Below are positions 38,696 to 47,861 of a DNA stretch of 64,000 bases, piece by piece. Each line of letters begins with the position of its first letter. Within the stretch, counting starts at the first letter, position 1. The notes beneath the pieces are model-generated. The model did no database searches, was not told the origin of the DNA, and was given only the letters and a program-made list of their open reading frames with translations. The DNA comes from Celeribacter baekdonensis (GTDB lineage: Bacteria > Pseudomonadota > Alphaproteobacteria > Rhodobacterales > Rhodobacteraceae): NCBI RefSeq assembly GCF_003047105.1, contig NZ_CP028475.1, positions 868,001 through 932,000 of the forward strand, given 5' to 3'. The position numbers and the translations under genes are program-made.

Positions 38696-39346
38696 CTACG
38701 GGTCAAATTGTGCGACAAGCACTTCTAACATCGCGAAGGGTTCGACGAGTAGATCGCACAATGCCTCTTTTGAGAGAGTATCCAGCGAGAGCTTCCACGC
38801 GCCAATACCAACGATTTTTTCTAAAGACATGTCGGTGATTGGCGTCTCAGAGGAAACAATCTGTGCCGAGACATACGGCTTAAGCGGATTGTCAATTTTG
38901 CCATAAATCAAGACCTGGAGGTGCAGATTGTGCCGAAGATGCCGGACACCCATCGTTGTGAAGCGTGCTCCTTGAACTTCTGAACGAGGGACTTCACCGC
39001 CGAGTTCAATCATGTGCTCTGTGAAACAGATTTCAATCCATTTAAGAGCCTCAGCCTTGATCGGTTTGATGTCATAAGGTTGCAAAAAACTTATGCGTTT
39101 CTCACTCAGCGACATAACTCTTTGCTGCCAGTATGCAGAGGTCGCCTCTTTCAGATCATCTGATGGTTCCTCAAGGCGTAGGGTGCGCTTTGCTTCCGCG
39201 ACACAGACCTGATAGGCACCCAGATCATCCAAGCCTAAATCATGCAGCGCCTGGGCCGCCATCTCTTTGCACCACCGCACAGATGGCAAGCGGTGCGCAT
39301 CATCCATTGCGAACAGCTGTTCGACAAACTGGGTAACCAAACGCAC
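38696..39346 (-). CDS. hypothetical protein downstream of tRNA-Leu
   Basis: The 216-residue product matches no family I recognise. It has no signal peptide or membrane helix. The start is uncertain: the listed one is a GTG with only a G-rich stretch upstream, an ATG exists at 39307, and the frame stays open upstream to a TAA near 39420 without an ATG (reading ...HEKLHPKVAQTRSRGGG), so the 5' end of a longer gene may have been lost. It lies in the AT-rich, island-like patch between the amino acid transporter and tRNA-Leu. Function unknown. Confidence 0.5.
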   Translation of the reverse strand: MRLVTQFVEQLFAMDDAHRLPSVRWCKEMAAQALHDLGLDDLGAYQVCVAEAKRTLRLEEPSDDLKEATSAYWQQRVMSLSEKRISFLQPYDIKPIKAEALKWIEICFTEHMIELGGEVPRSEVQGARFTTMGVRHLRHNLHLQVLIYGKIDNPLKPYVSAQIVSSETPITDMSLEKIVGIGAWKLSLDTLSKEALCDLLVEPFAMLEVLVAQFDP

Positions 39347-39433
39347 CGTTCCCCCGCCGCGCGACCGCGTTTGAGCGACTTTGGGATGGAGCTTTTCGTG
39401 GGGTGCTGTAGTGCCTAGTGGTTAAGTCGCTAA

Positions 39434-39946
39434 CTAAACACCGCGCAAATTAAAAATCGACATGAAGCGAAATTGTTTCTCAACCTCAAGTGTCACCTCA
39501 CCACTTAATTGTTCAATCGAACACATAGCGCCACACACATTAAGACTAATGTTAAAATCTAACCTAGAAACCAATGGGATATCAATCTGAACTGAGGGAA
39601 GAGACACCCATCCTTTCTTATCATGTGTCGGTAAAATCAGGCCAGATTTGTCATCATTAATAATCGATATTCGTGCGCCGTCTGCCAAAGTTTGTATTTC
39701 GAGTACATCAACAGAACTCACCACTGAAGGCGTCGTAAATAACGGCCTTCCAAGCCTCGCGGGAAAGATATCTGAAATGCGTTCTTGCCTAAATATACTG
39801 GTCTCAAAAAAGTAACTTTGCGGCAAAAAAATCTCATATCCGCCTTCATTGCTTGCTCGCAATGTAATCTCAACTTTATGAGACATACCGGGGTTCAAAA
39901 AAATAATGATCAACCCAAATGCAAGTATTGCAGCTAGAGTCTTCAT
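39434..39946 (-). CDS. exported or membrane-anchored hypothetical protein, possible partner of the upstream toxin-like frame
   Basis: The 170-residue product begins with a hydrophobic segment (MKTLAAILAFGLIIIFLNPG) that is a signal peptide or anchor, and the rest is predicted beta-rich with two cysteines (NVCGAMCSI). No family is recognised. Composition is clearly AT-richer than the flanking chromosome. The ATG at 39946 follows a GAGAGG box and stands only two bases after the stop of the upstream toxin-like frame, so the two are translationally coupled. An immunity role is conceivable from this arrangement but is pure inference. Confidence 0.6.
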   Translation of the reverse strand: MKTLAAILAFGLIIIFLNPGMSHKVEITLRASNEGGYEIFLPQSYFFETSIFRQERISDIFPARLGRPLFTTPSVVSSVDVLEIQTLADGARISIINDDKSGLILPTHDKKGWVSLPSVQIDIPLVSRLDFNISLNVCGAMCSIEQLSGEVTLEVEKQFRFMSIFNLRGV

Positions 39947-39948
39947 TC

Positions 39949-40399
39949 TCAATGGCCTCTCTCATTTCTTACCAATCGTTCATCCCGACGCGCTTCGTGC
40001 GCATGTCGCCTCTGCTCTTGACGTTGTTTTTCTTCTAACTTGGCTCGCTCTGCTTTGGTAAGTGAAACATCTCCATCATAGCCCCATCGAGGATTGAGCA
40101 GCCCAAGAAAACGCTCCGTGACGGTTATCGGACCCTTTATTGGATGCGTGCCTAAGGCTATGTGTGGCGCAACATCTGCAACTGCATGTTTCAAAGGGTC
40201 CGTGACCGTTAATGCTCTTAGGATGAACGCGGATTACATTCCCAGACTGATTATAACTTTCCATCCATTGTCTGGCCGATCCTGTAGCCGGATTATATTC
40301 AGTTACGAATGATGCACCACGCGTTGGGCCTTCCCTTCGAACTGGAATTTCTTCTGTATAATAGCGAATGCGACTATCAGGTCGTGTTTTGGTTGTCAC
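39949..40399 (-). pseudogene. frame-broken fragment resembling the C-terminal cassette of a polymorphic toxin
   Basis: Two frames appear to belong together. The upstream one (GTG at 40399, open without ATG back to 40519) contains GPTRGASFVTEYNPATGS and SGNVIRVHPKSING, which to my memory resembles C-terminal regions of secreted polymorphic toxins. The downstream one (from 40194 to stop 39949) has a protein-like ADVAPHIALGTHPIKGP stretch and a charged tail. They differ by a +1 shift around 40195-40220, opposite in sign to the other frame breaks in this window. No N-terminal secretion or repeat domain exists, so it would be an orphan cassette or remnant. Assignment is tentative and needs a profile search. 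Confidence 0.4.
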
Positions 40400-40627
40400 A
40401 GCTTCTGCTTGTACCTGCTCTAACGCTGACAGCTTAGAACGCAGAGCAGATTTATTTGACGGACGTTTATAATGTGCCGTTTTAGCGACCCCAAAGATGA
40501 GCCCAAAATTCTTTGGGGTTCAAACCCTCAAATTTTCCAAATGGCAGTACAGGTATAAAACGTGAAAATGCTGGAACTTCAGACCTTGATGAGGATCACG
40601 ATAGAAATTCTCTGCCAACTGGCAGCT

Positions 40628-40655
40628 AAAAGAGGACTTGGTAGTCACCTCTTTT
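40628..40655 (-). terminator. probable terminator of tRNA-Leu
   Basis: AAAAGAG (40628-40634) and CTCTTTT (40649-40655) form a stem with an inner GACT/AGTC helix. On the minus strand it begins six bases after the tRNA 3' end and closes with TTTT. Confidence 0.6.
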
Positions 40656-40660
40656 AATAA

Positions 40661-40747
40661 TGGTACCCGTGGGCGGACTCGAACCGCCAAGCCTGTTACA
40701 GCGGGGGATTTTGAATCCCCTGTGTCTACCAATTCCACCACACGGGC
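40661..40747 (-). tRNA. tRNA-Leu (CAA anticodon)
   Basis: On the minus strand the 87-base gene starts GCCCGTG and ends CACGGGT-A-CCA, so CCA is encoded. The T arm is GGCGGTTCGAGTCCGCC, the D loop has GGTAGACAC, and the anticodon loop reads TTCAAAA between paired GGGGA and TCCCC, giving anticodon CAA. A long variable arm (GCTGTAACAGGC) confirms a class II leucine tRNA. It reads codon UUG. Its 3' end faces the AT-rich patch at 38.7-40.5 kb. Confidence 0.97.
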
Positions 40748-40825
40748 AAAAAGTTCCGCGCACATCATCGCGGTATGGGGCATTTATCGAAGCTCGCGGG
40801 CGACGACAAGAGGGATTTGTCAGAT

Positions 40826-41677
40826 TTATAACCGATCGGCAGAAAAAGTGTCACAAGAGGCCAAATCTCCGGTTTTATAGCCGGTCGCAAACCAGTTTTG
40901 GCGCTGCTCGGAGGTGCCGTGGGTAAAGGTGTGCGGTTGCGGCACCCGTCCGGCGTTCTTTTGCAATGTGTCGTCACCGATTTGTTTGGCCGCATTCAAT
41001 GCCTCGCGAATGTCGCCATGCTCAATCGACCCAAAGGCCTCATCGGCCTTTTTCGCCCAAATCCCGGAATAACAATCGGCCTGAAGCTCGATCATCACCG
41101 AGACCGCGTTGCCTTTTTGCTCTGACACTTGCGCGCGGTAGGCATTGGCCTGACCCAAAATGCCCAATTCGTTTTGGACATGATGCGCCACTTCATGCGC
41201 GACCACGTAAGCGGCGGCAAAATCGCCTTTCGCGCCCAGTGCGCGACTCATCGTGGTGAAAAAATCGGTATCGAGGTAAACTTTTTGATCCGACGGGCAA
41301 TAAAACGGCCCGGTCGCCCCCGAGGCGGAGCCACAGGGGCTTTGGGTCACGCCTTTATAGAGCACCAGAATCGGCGGCTGGTAGCGCGCGTTCAATTGCT
41401 CGGCAAAGACACCGGTCCAAATCTCTTCGGTGTCGGCCAGGGTGACGGAGACGAATTGTGCCGCCTCTTCATCGGCGGCGGTGATTTGGGTGTTCTGGGT
41501 TTGGGGGCTGATACCCCCTGCCCCTTCCAACAGTGGCGTGACGTCAATGCCAAGGAAATAGCCGATGACCACAACCGCGATCAGGCCCAAGCCGCCGATC
41601 CCACCCACGGCCTTGCCGCCGCTCATGGCGCGCCGATCCTCAATGTTGCGCGACCCGCGCCGTCCTTGCCATTTCAT
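40826..41677 (-). CDS. YpfJ-family neutral zinc metallopeptidase
   Basis: The 283-residue protein has one membrane helix (about residues 28-43) and a zinc-peptidase domain with H161-E162-x-x-H165 in AHEVAHHVQNELG, the motif of the YpfJ/zinc_peptidase PF04228 family. The helix places the catalytic domain in the periplasm. Cys115, Cys127 and two more cysteines may form disulfides, which fits the family. The ATG at 41677 has AGGG at a six-base spacing; GTG 41680 is the alternative. The substrate is unknown. Confidence 0.88.
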   Translation of the reverse strand: MKWQGRRGSRNIEDRRAMSGGKAVGGIGGLGLIAVVVIGYFLGIDVTPLLEGAGGISPQTQNTQITAADEEAAQFVSVTLADTEEIWTGVFAEQLNARYQPPILVLYKGVTQSPCGSASGATGPFYCPSDQKVYLDTDFFTTMSRALGAKGDFAAAYVVAHEVAHHVQNELGILGQANAYRAQVSEQKGNAVSVMIELQADCYSGIWAKKADEAFGSIEHGDIREALNAAKQIGDDTLQKNAGRVPQPHTFTHGTSEQRQNWFATGYKTGDLASCDTFSADRL

Positions 41678-41818
41678 CACTCACCCTCGGCCAAAATCAA
41701 AACTGTGCTCACAATAACGTCACCCCTGCGTCCGACAAGCCGAAAGCACCCGGCATATGCTTGACCCTTGGGGAAGAATGGGGCCTATAGACCGAGACCA
41801 AGCGGGGATTTTGAGCGT

Positions 41819-42397
41819 ATGCTAAAGCGGTTGTACAATTGGACGATGTCTTTGGCGGAAAGTCCGCATGCGCTTTGGGCCTTGGCGGTTGTTGCCTTTG
41901 TGGAAAGCTCGGTCTTTCCGATCCCACCCGATATTTTGATGATTCCGCTGATCGTGGCGCGCCCGAAAGATGCGTTCAAAATCGCTGGGATCGCGACTTT
42001 GGCCTCAGTTTTGGGCGGGATGTTGGGCTATTGGATTGGCTTTGGTGCCTTTGAAACCATCGGTCGCCCGGTGTTGGAATTCTATGGCAAAGACGCCTAT
42101 TTCGACGAATTCGCCGTGAAATATAACGAATGGGGCGCTTGGGCCGTGTTGATCGCGGGGGTCACGCCCTTCCCCTACAAGGTGATCACCATCTTGTCGG
42201 GCACCACGCATTTGTCTTTGCCGGTGTTCATCGTCGCCTCTATTGCCGCACGGTCGATCCGGTTTTTCGTCGTCGCAGCCTTGTTGTGGAAATTTGGCGA
42301 TCCGATCCGCGATTTCATTGAGCGGCGGTTGGGGCTGGTCTTCACCGTGCTTATTCTTCTGCTTGTGGGCGGCTTCTACGCCGTTAAATTCCTATGA
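41819..42397 (+). CDS. YqaA-type DedA/SNARE-associated membrane protein
   Basis: A 192-residue membrane protein with about five helices. FVESSVFPIPPDILMIPLIVARP and the GVTPFPYKVITILSG segment with its conserved Gly/Pro/Tyr residues are YqaA/DedA hallmarks, a family implicated in lipid scrambling and envelope homeostasis. The ATG at 41819 follows a GGGG stretch at eleven bases; the upstream TTG at 41768 is less likely. Its stop overlaps the ATG of dsbB, suggesting an operon. Confidence 0.85.
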   Translation: MLKRLYNWTMSLAESPHALWALAVVAFVESSVFPIPPDILMIPLIVARPKDAFKIAGIATLASVLGGMLGYWIGFGAFETIGRPVLEFYGKDAYFDEFAVKYNEWGAWAVLIAGVTPFPYKVITILSGTTHLSLPVFIVASIAARSIRFFVVAALLWKFGDPIRDFIERRLGLVFTVLILLLVGGFYAVKFL

Positions 42398-42885
42398 TGT
42401 CTCTGATCTCTCGCCTCTGCGCCCTGCAAACCGCGCTTCTTGCCGCGCTGGGGTCGCTGTCGATCCTTTTGGGGGCCTTCGTGTTTCAGGCTATGGGCTA
42501 TGCGCCCTGTCCGATGTGCCTGTGGCAGCGCTGGCCCCATGCCATTGTCATCGTCTTAGGCGCACTGTTTTTGGCGACCCGCCTGCGGCTTTTGCTGATT
42601 TTGGGCGCGCTGGTGATGCTGGTGTCTTCGGGGCTTGGCCTGTTTCACGCCGGTGTCGAACAGGGCTGGTGGCCCGGCCCAAGTTCCTGCACCTCTTCTG
42701 GCCCAAGCCTGTCCGGCCTCTCAGGCATGGATCTTTTGCCCTCTGCCGGGGCGGCGAAATTGGTGCTCTGCGATGAGATCGTTTGGGACACATGGGGGCT
42801 TGGCATCACCATGGCGGGGTGGAATTTCCTGTTCTCCTTGGTGTTTGTCGCGCTTTGGATCATGGCGTGGAAAAAGCCGCGCTGA
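42394..42885 (+). CDS. dsbB: disulfide bond formation protein B
   Basis: The 163-residue inner-membrane protein has four helices and the DsbB redox pairs C39-P-M-C42 in the first periplasmic loop and C99/C126 in the second. It reoxidises DsbA and passes electrons to quinone. Two consecutive Met codons (42394 and 42397) can start it. The overlap with the YqaA gene implies co-expression. No dsbA is nearby. Confidence 0.9.
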   Translation: MMSLISRLCALQTALLAALGSLSILLGAFVFQAMGYAPCPMCLWQRWPHAIVIVLGALFLATRLRLLLILGALVMLVSSGLGLFHAGVEQGWWPGPSSCTSSGPSLSGLSGMDLLPSAGAAKLVLCDEIVWDTWGLGITMAGWNFLFSLVFVALWIMAWKKPR

Positions 42886-42958
42886 GTGATTTTCGCAGCG
42901 CTGATCGCCGGGTCGATTTCTGGGACGATTTCTCTGTCGATCGCTGTGTCGCGCTGGG

Positions 42959-42994
42959 TTAACCCGGCTTTAACACTGATGCTGTTTTAACCAT
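42959..42994 (+). promoter_or_regulatory. CtrA-type binding sites upstream of a 63-codon gene
   Basis: TTAA-CCCGGCT-TTAA (42959-42973), followed by C, is a perfect match to the CtrA consensus TTAA-N7-TTAAC. A second half-site, TTAACCAT, lies at 42987-42994. They are 82-117 bases upstream of the small gene at 43076, a normal promoter distance. Confidence 0.65.
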
Positions 42995-43075
42995 CCTGCC
43001 AATTTTGACCAAAACCGCGCTCACAAATGCGTTTTCAGGATTGAAATCGCCGCGCTTTGTGCGAATCTTTAGGAT

Positions 43076-43267
43076 ATGAAACAGAGAAAACCCTCCGCAC
43101 CCACTGTGGTCCCCTTTCCATCCGCGCGCCGCAGTCGCAAACGGGTCGGTGGGCCTTTGGCCGACATGCGCGCCGAGGCGCTGAGGGATCGGTTTCGTCA
43201 GGTGTCAGAGGCGTCCTATACAGGCGACGCAACCACACCGCTTAAAAAGCTGTTGAAACGGTTTTAA
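43076..43267 (+). CDS. small basic hypothetical protein behind CtrA-type sites
   Basis: The 63-residue product is very basic (VVPFPSARRSRKRVGGPLAD, then KKLLKRF at the end) and soluble. No family is recognised. An AGGA directly before the ATG at 43076 leaves almost no spacing, so the ribosome site is poor, but the upstream CtrA sites argue for a real, cell-cycle-controlled gene. Its basic nature could suit a nucleic-acid-binding or regulator-interacting peptide, which is speculation. It converges with usg. Confidence 0.5.
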   Translation: MKQRKPSAPTVVPFPSARRSRKRVGGPLADMRAEALRDRFRQVSEASYTGDATTPLKKLLKRF

Positions 43268-43316
43268 GCCGCGCCGGATCGTTCTCCGCCGCGCGCCTGT
43301 TTTTCATGCATGACCA

Positions 43317-43604
43317 TCAATGTATGGTAAATTCACCCACACAATTGCGCCATTCGCCCGGTGAGATCAATTTGCGATGGGTGAAGCGCACATGGTGCAA
43401 CGGACCTTCGATGGTCTCTTGCCAAAACGCGATGAATTTGAACAATTTCGGGTAATCTGGCGCAAGGTCATAGAGCTGCCACGAAAACGTATTCAGAACA
43501 CTTTGGTAATCCGGCATTCGATAGGTGAATTCCGCCAAAGTCAGGCCATATCCCGAGAGCATCATCTCGGTGTCACTCATCTGGTTTTGCTGCGCTGTTG
43601 CCAT
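43317..43604 (-). CDS. Usg-family protein
   Basis: The 95-residue product matches the alphaproteobacterial Usg family (PF06233): LSGYGLTLAEFTYRMPDY, SWQLYDLAPDYPKLFKFIAFWQ and IEGPLHHVRFTHRKLISPGEWR are the conserved blocks. The family name comes from a gene upstream of trpF-type genes, but the function is unknown. The ATG at 43604 has AGGAG at an eight-base spacing. It stands divergent from gyrA with about 250 bases between. Confidence 0.85.
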   Translation of the reverse strand: MATAQQNQMSDTEMMLSGYGLTLAEFTYRMPDYQSVLNTFSWQLYDLAPDYPKLFKFIAFWQETIEGPLHHVRFTHRKLISPGEWRNCVGEFTIH

Positions 43605-43853
43605 CAAGGTTTCTCCTGTTGCTTGGGTTTTTCCTATACGTTTGCCTCCCTAAGACTCAGTCTGCCTGAAATTGGTTAATTGTCTATAAAAACAATATGT
43701 TGTCACTCTTTTGATCTGGCTGCCAGCGGTACGGCATCCGATGGAGCGCAGCAGAGGAAATCATCGCCGGTTCCCCCATTGCACCCCACATCCCGTATGA
43801 TGTAAGATGCCGCATAACACTATATAGATCGCACCAAACAACAGGCGGACACC

Positions 43854-46598
43854 GTGAGCGACACTCCAGAAACCCCTGAAAACGAAGAAGAAACCCCACG
43901 CGTGCCGATGGCATGGGACGGGCCGAAGATTTCCATCACTCAGGAGATGAAAAGCTCTTATCTCGATTATGCGATGAGCGTGATCGTCAGCCGCGCAATC
44001 CCGGATTTGCGCGACGGGTTGAAACCGGTTCACCGCCGCATCCTGTTTGCGATGCATGAGGCGGGCAACACCCATGACAAATCTTATCGCAAATCGGCGC
44101 GCTCTGTCGGCGATACGATGGGGAAATATCACCCGCATGGTGATAGCGCGATCTATGACGCCCTTGTGCGGATGGCACAGCCGTTTTCGATGTCCCTGCC
44201 CTTGCTCGATGGTCAGGGCAACTTTGGTTCGATGGATGGCGATGCCGCCGCGGCGATGCGCTATACCGAAGTGCGTATGGACAAACCGGCCGCCTATCTT
44301 TTGGCCGATATTGACAAAGACACTGTCGATTTCACTCTGAACTACGACGGCAAAGACCGCGAACCGACTGTGCTTCCGGCGCGGTTCCCAAATATGTTGG
44401 TCAATGGTGCGGGCGGGATTGCCGTCGGCATGGCCACCAACATCCCGCCGCACAACTTGGGCGAAGTGATCGACGCCACTTTGGCGCTGATCGAAAACCC
44501 GGACGTGTCCTCCGAGCGGCTGATGGAAATTGTGCCTGCGCCCGATTTCCCGACAGGCGCGATGATTTTGGGCCGCTCTGGCGCGCGCAAAGCCTATCTT
44601 GAGGGTCGTGGTTCCGTGGTGATCCGCGCCAAGACCCGCGTCGAAGAAATTCGCAAAGACCGCTACGCCATTGTCGTGGACGAGATCCCCTATCAGGTCA
44701 ACAAGGCAACGATGATCGAAAAGATCGCGGAACTTGTGCGTGACAAGCGCGTCGAAGGCATCGCCCATGTCCAAGATGAATCCGACCGTGTTGGTGTGCG
44801 CGTTGTGGTCGAGCTGAAACGTGATGCAACGCCGGAGGTGGTGCTGAACCAATTGTTCCGCTTTACCCCGCTGCAAACCTCGTTTGGCTGTAATATGTTG
44901 GCGCTCAATGGCGGACGCCCGGAACAGATGACCCTGCGCCAGTTCCTGGAGCATTTCATCACCTTCCGCGAAGAAGTCGTGGCGCGCCGCACCGCGTTTG
45001 AACTGCGCAAAGCTCGCGACCGCGCCCATATCCTCTGTGGTTTGGCTGTGGCTGTGACCAATGTCGACGAAGTTGTTGCCACCATCCGATCCTCTGCCGA
45101 TGCGGCTGAGGCGCGGGCAAAATTGATGGAACGCCGTTGGCCCGCCGCAGACATCGCCGATTACATCCGATTGATCGACGATCCGAGCCATAAGATGAAC
45201 GACGATGGCACCTATAACCTGTCCGAGACCCAGGCCCGCGCGATCCTCGATCTGCGGCTGCAACGCCTGACCCAGATCGGCGTCAAAGAGGTCACCGACG
45301 AATTGCAAGAGCTCGCCGGCAAGATCAAAGATTTCCTCGCCATCCTCGCCTCGCGCGAGCGGATCATGGAGATCATTTCCAACGAGTTGATTGAGGTGAA
45401 AACCCTATTCGCCGTGCCGCGCCGCACCGAGATTGTCGATTGGTCGGGCGATATGGAAGACGAAGACCTGATCGAAAAAGAGGATATGGTGGTCACCATC
45501 ACCGCCTCCGGCTGGGCCAAACGCACGCCTCTGGCCGATTACCGCGCGCAAAAACGCGGCGGCAAGGGCCTGTCTGGCATGGCGACCAAGGACGAAGACG
45601 TGATCACCACGCTGTTTGTCGCCAACACCCACACCCAGCTTTTGTTCTTCACCGATGACGGCATGGCCTATAAGTTGAAAACATGGCGCTTGCCGCTGGG
45701 TGGCCGGACGGCCAAGGGCAAGCCGATCGTCAACATCCTGCCGATCCCGACGGGTGTGGGCATCGCGGCGATCATGCCGGTGGACCGCGACGAGTTGGAT
45801 TGGGACGGGCTTCAGATCGTCTTTGCCACCTCGAAGGGATCGGTGCGTCGCAACCGCCTGTCGGACTTCACAAATGTGAAATCCAACGGCAAAATCGCGA
45901 TGAAATTCGAAGGCGAAGACGAGGGCACCCGCCTGATCAACGCCCGGATTTGCGATGAAAATGATGACGTGATGCTGGTGACTTCCTCCGGCCGTGCGAT
46001 CCGGTTCCCGGTCACAGACGTGCGCGTGTTCAACTCGCGCGCCTCGACCGGTGTGCGCGGGATCAAGCTGGGCACGGACGATGAGGTCGTGTCGATGTCG
46101 GTGATCAAACACTTTGATGCCGAAGCCTCTGAACGGGCCGCTTACCTCAAAATGCGTCGCCAAATGGCCGGTGCCGATGAGGTAGAGGCGACCGACGATG
46201 AGGAAGAGGCTGAAGAAGGCTCGATCTCCATGGAACGGTTCGAGGAAATGAAGGCGGCCGAGGAGCTGCTTGTGACCATCACGCAAAATGGCACGGGCAA
46301 ACTCAGCTCTTCGCATGGGTATCCGGTTCGCGGACGCGGCGGCATGGGCGTGACAGCGATGGACAAAGCTATGCGCGGCGGTGCGCTTGTGGCCTCCTTC
46401 CCGGTCGGCATCGAGGACCAAATCATGCTGGCCACCTCAAAAGGCCAATCCATCCGCTGCCCGGTCGAAGGCATCTCCTTCCGCTCGCGCTCGGCGGGTG
46501 GTGTGAAAGTGTTCAACACCGGCAAAGGCGAAGAGGTCGTGTCGGTGGCCTGGATCGCCGAAAGTGATGACGAAGAGGACGGTGCTGCGGAGGAATAA
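43854..46598 (+). CDS. gyrA: DNA gyrase subunit A
   Basis: The 914-residue subunit has the breakage-reunion domain with the catalytic Tyr137 ([10 protein letters not shown]) and a C-terminal beta-pinwheel with the GyrA box QKRGGKG. The quinolone-determining region reads [17 protein letters not shown] with Ser98 and Asp102 at the E. coli 83 and 87 positions, the sensitive wild-type state. An acidic insert ([10 protein letters not shown], about residue 785) and an acidic tail are present. The start is a GTG at 43854. A terminator follows at 46659. Confidence 0.97.
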   Translation: MSDTPETPENEEETPRVPMAWDGPKISITQEMKSSYLDYAMSVIVSRAIPDLRDGLKPVHRRILFAMHEAGNTHDKSYRKSARSVGDTMGKYHPHGDSAIYDALVRMAQPFSMSLPLLDGQGNFGSMDGDAAAAMRYTEVRMDKPAAYLLADIDKDTVDFTLNYDGKDREPTVLPARFPNMLVNGAGGIAVGMATNIPPHNLGEVIDATLALIENPDVSSERLMEIVPAPDFPTGAMILGRSGARKAYLEGRGSVVIRAKTRVEEIRKDRYAIVVDEIPYQVNKATMIEKIAELVRDKRVEGIAHVQDESDRVGVRVVVELKRDATPEVVLNQLFRFTPLQTSFGCNMLALNGGRPEQMTLRQFLEHFITFREEVVARRTAFELRKARDRAHILCGLAVAVTNVDEVVATIRSSADAAEARAKLMERRWPAADIADYIRLIDDPSHKMNDDGTYNLSETQARAILDLRLQRLTQIGVKEVTDELQELAGKIKDFLAILASRERIMEIISNELIEVKTLFAVPRRTEIVDWSGDMEDEDLIEKEDMVVTITASGWAKRTPLADYRAQKRGGKGLSGMATKDEDVITTLFVANTHTQLLFFTDDGMAYKLKTWRLPLGGRTAKGKPIVNILPIPTGVGIAAIMPVDRDELDWDGLQIVFATSKGSVRRNRLSDFTNVKSNGKIAMKFEGEDEGTRLINARICDENDDVMLVTSSGRAIRFPVTDVRVFNSRASTGVRGIKLGTDDEVVSMSVIKHFDAEASERAAYLKMRRQMAGADEVEATDDEEEAEEGSISMERFEEMKAAEELLVTITQNGTGKLSSSHGYPVRGRGGMGVTAMDKAMRGGALVASFPVGIEDQIMLATSKGQSIRCPVEGISFRSRSAGGVKVFNTGKGEEVVSVAWIAESDDEEDGAAEE

Positions 46599-46658
46599 AG
46601 CGCAAGAGCCCCTCACATAAATGTGAGGACATCTCCCTATCCCACTCATAAAATAGGC

Positions 46659-46696
46659 AAAAAGCCGCTTGAACTGACGGTTCTTGCGGCTTTTTC
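46659..46696 (+). terminator. intrinsic terminator after gyrA
   Basis: AAAAAGCCGC (46659-46668) pairs with GCGGCTTTTT (46686-46695), giving a T-run end on the plus strand. A smaller hairpin (46611-46628) precedes it. Confidence 0.88.
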
Positions 46697-46849
46697 TATG
46701 CGATTTTTGTCGAGTAACATGTGCGATTTTGTGGTATATGTATCCAAATACACACATATTTTCACACAGATTATAAAAGTGAACGCCCCCTCTAAAATTC
46801 GCCTGATGAGAGGGCTAAATGCAGCTCATAATTTTCCATGAGGTTGAAA

Positions 46850-47716
46850 ATGAGCAACGTACAAAAACTTTCACTCGCCTTGGCATTGGTTTCGACAGCA
46901 GGCGCAGCCGCCGCTGACGGCCTGACCTACAGCAATGTAGAGGCGGTCTACGGCAATATCGAAGAGCTGGACGTCACCCGCCTGAACGGCGAAGCTGACT
47001 ACATCATGGGTCAGTACTCCTTCACCGGCTCTGCGGGCCTTGTGTCTGCTGAAGGTGATGACGCCTCCATCCTGCGCGGCACTGCGGGCTACGCGATCAT
47101 CCCCGGCCTGAACGTCTACGGCCTTCTCAGCTATAGCCAGGCCGAAGGCGGCAACGACGAAACCTCCTATGGTTTGGGCGCAGAATTCCAAAACAACGAC
47201 TATGGCGTTGCACTGGAATACGAAAAATTTGACGACGCTGATATCGACAGCGTAACCCTTGCTGGTTTCTATGGCTTTGGCGCATCCACCGTCTACGGCT
47301 TTGCCAATGAGATGGACAATTTCGGCTCCTATGGTCTCGGCTATAAATATGACGCCGCAGCTTTCGAAGCCAACATCGCCAGCCTTTGGGATGAAGACGG
47401 GTTTGACGCAGGGGCAACCGCATTCAGCGGCGCATATGACGTCAATGCGAAATTCACCGTTTTGGCCTCTGTCCTCACCACCAATGACAATTTCCTCGAC
47501 AACGGCATCTACACCGTTGGCGGCAGCTACAACCTGACGGATACAACATCCGTGGAAGCCAACTATGGTCAGTCCTTCGGCAGCGATATCGTGGACGGCG
47601 ACGGCTTCACCCTCGCCCTCTCTTTCGAAACCGGCGCTCGTCGTGTTCGCGTGACCGATCAGGTGACCAACTACGTCACAGATACAACGCCGCTCTACGA
47701 TCTTCTCGACTTCTAA
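46850..47716 (+). CDS. outer-membrane porin-like protein
   Basis: A 288-residue precursor with signal peptide MSNVQKLSLALALVSTAGAA cleaved after AAA, and a mature part of alternating aromatic/hydrophobic beta strands (YGLGAEFQNNDYGVALEYE, YGLGYKYDAAAFEANIASL) typical of a small beta-barrel. The last residue is Phe, the standard C-terminal signal for outer-membrane insertion. GAGG six bases before the ATG at 46850 supports this start over 46838. Composition Asp/Gly/Tyr-rich suggests a Rhodobacterales porin. It is flanked by terminators, so it is a single-gene unit. Confidence 0.82.
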   Translation: MSNVQKLSLALALVSTAGAAAADGLTYSNVEAVYGNIEELDVTRLNGEADYIMGQYSFTGSAGLVSAEGDDASILRGTAGYAIIPGLNVYGLLSYSQAEGGNDETSYGLGAEFQNNDYGVALEYEKFDDADIDSVTLAGFYGFGASTVYGFANEMDNFGSYGLGYKYDAAAFEANIASLWDEDGFDAGATAFSGAYDVNAKFTVLASVLTTNDNFLDNGIYTVGGSYNLTDTTSVEANYGQSFGSDIVDGDGFTLALSFETGARRVRVTDQVTNYVTDTTPLYDLLDF

Positions 47717-47747
47717 ATCCTACTCAGGATCAAGACGATCAAACCTG

Positions 47748-47780
47748 CCCCACACGTCAGTCTGATGTGTGGGGTTTTTC
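47748..47780 (+). terminator. intrinsic terminator after the porin gene
   Basis: CCCCACAC (47748-47755) pairs with GTGTGGGG (47767-47774) and TTTTT follows. It is 32 bases past the porin stop. Confidence 0.92.
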
Positions 47781-47861
47781 ATGGGCGAGCCGCTTTAAAG
47801 CTCTGACATAGGCGCGCGCCCTCTCTTTTCTTTCTCCCAGCTTTGAACTACATCCCGAGCC

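Noticed and set aside
38577..38728. About 50 open codons on the plus strand without an ATG (reading ICHAGIDRCPKPAIERLIEV)
   Set aside because: It looks slightly protein-like and may be a gene remnant in the island-like patch, but it has no start, overlaps the end of the gene at 38696 and matches nothing I know.
38400..40660. Searched for an integrase gene or a second copy of the tRNA-Leu 3' end as an attachment site
   Set aside because: Neither is visible in the window, so no att site or mobile element is annotated.
46611..46628. Hairpin CCTCACAT/ATGTGAGG just after gyrA
   Set aside because: Very tight loop and no T run; the proper terminator is the one at 46659.
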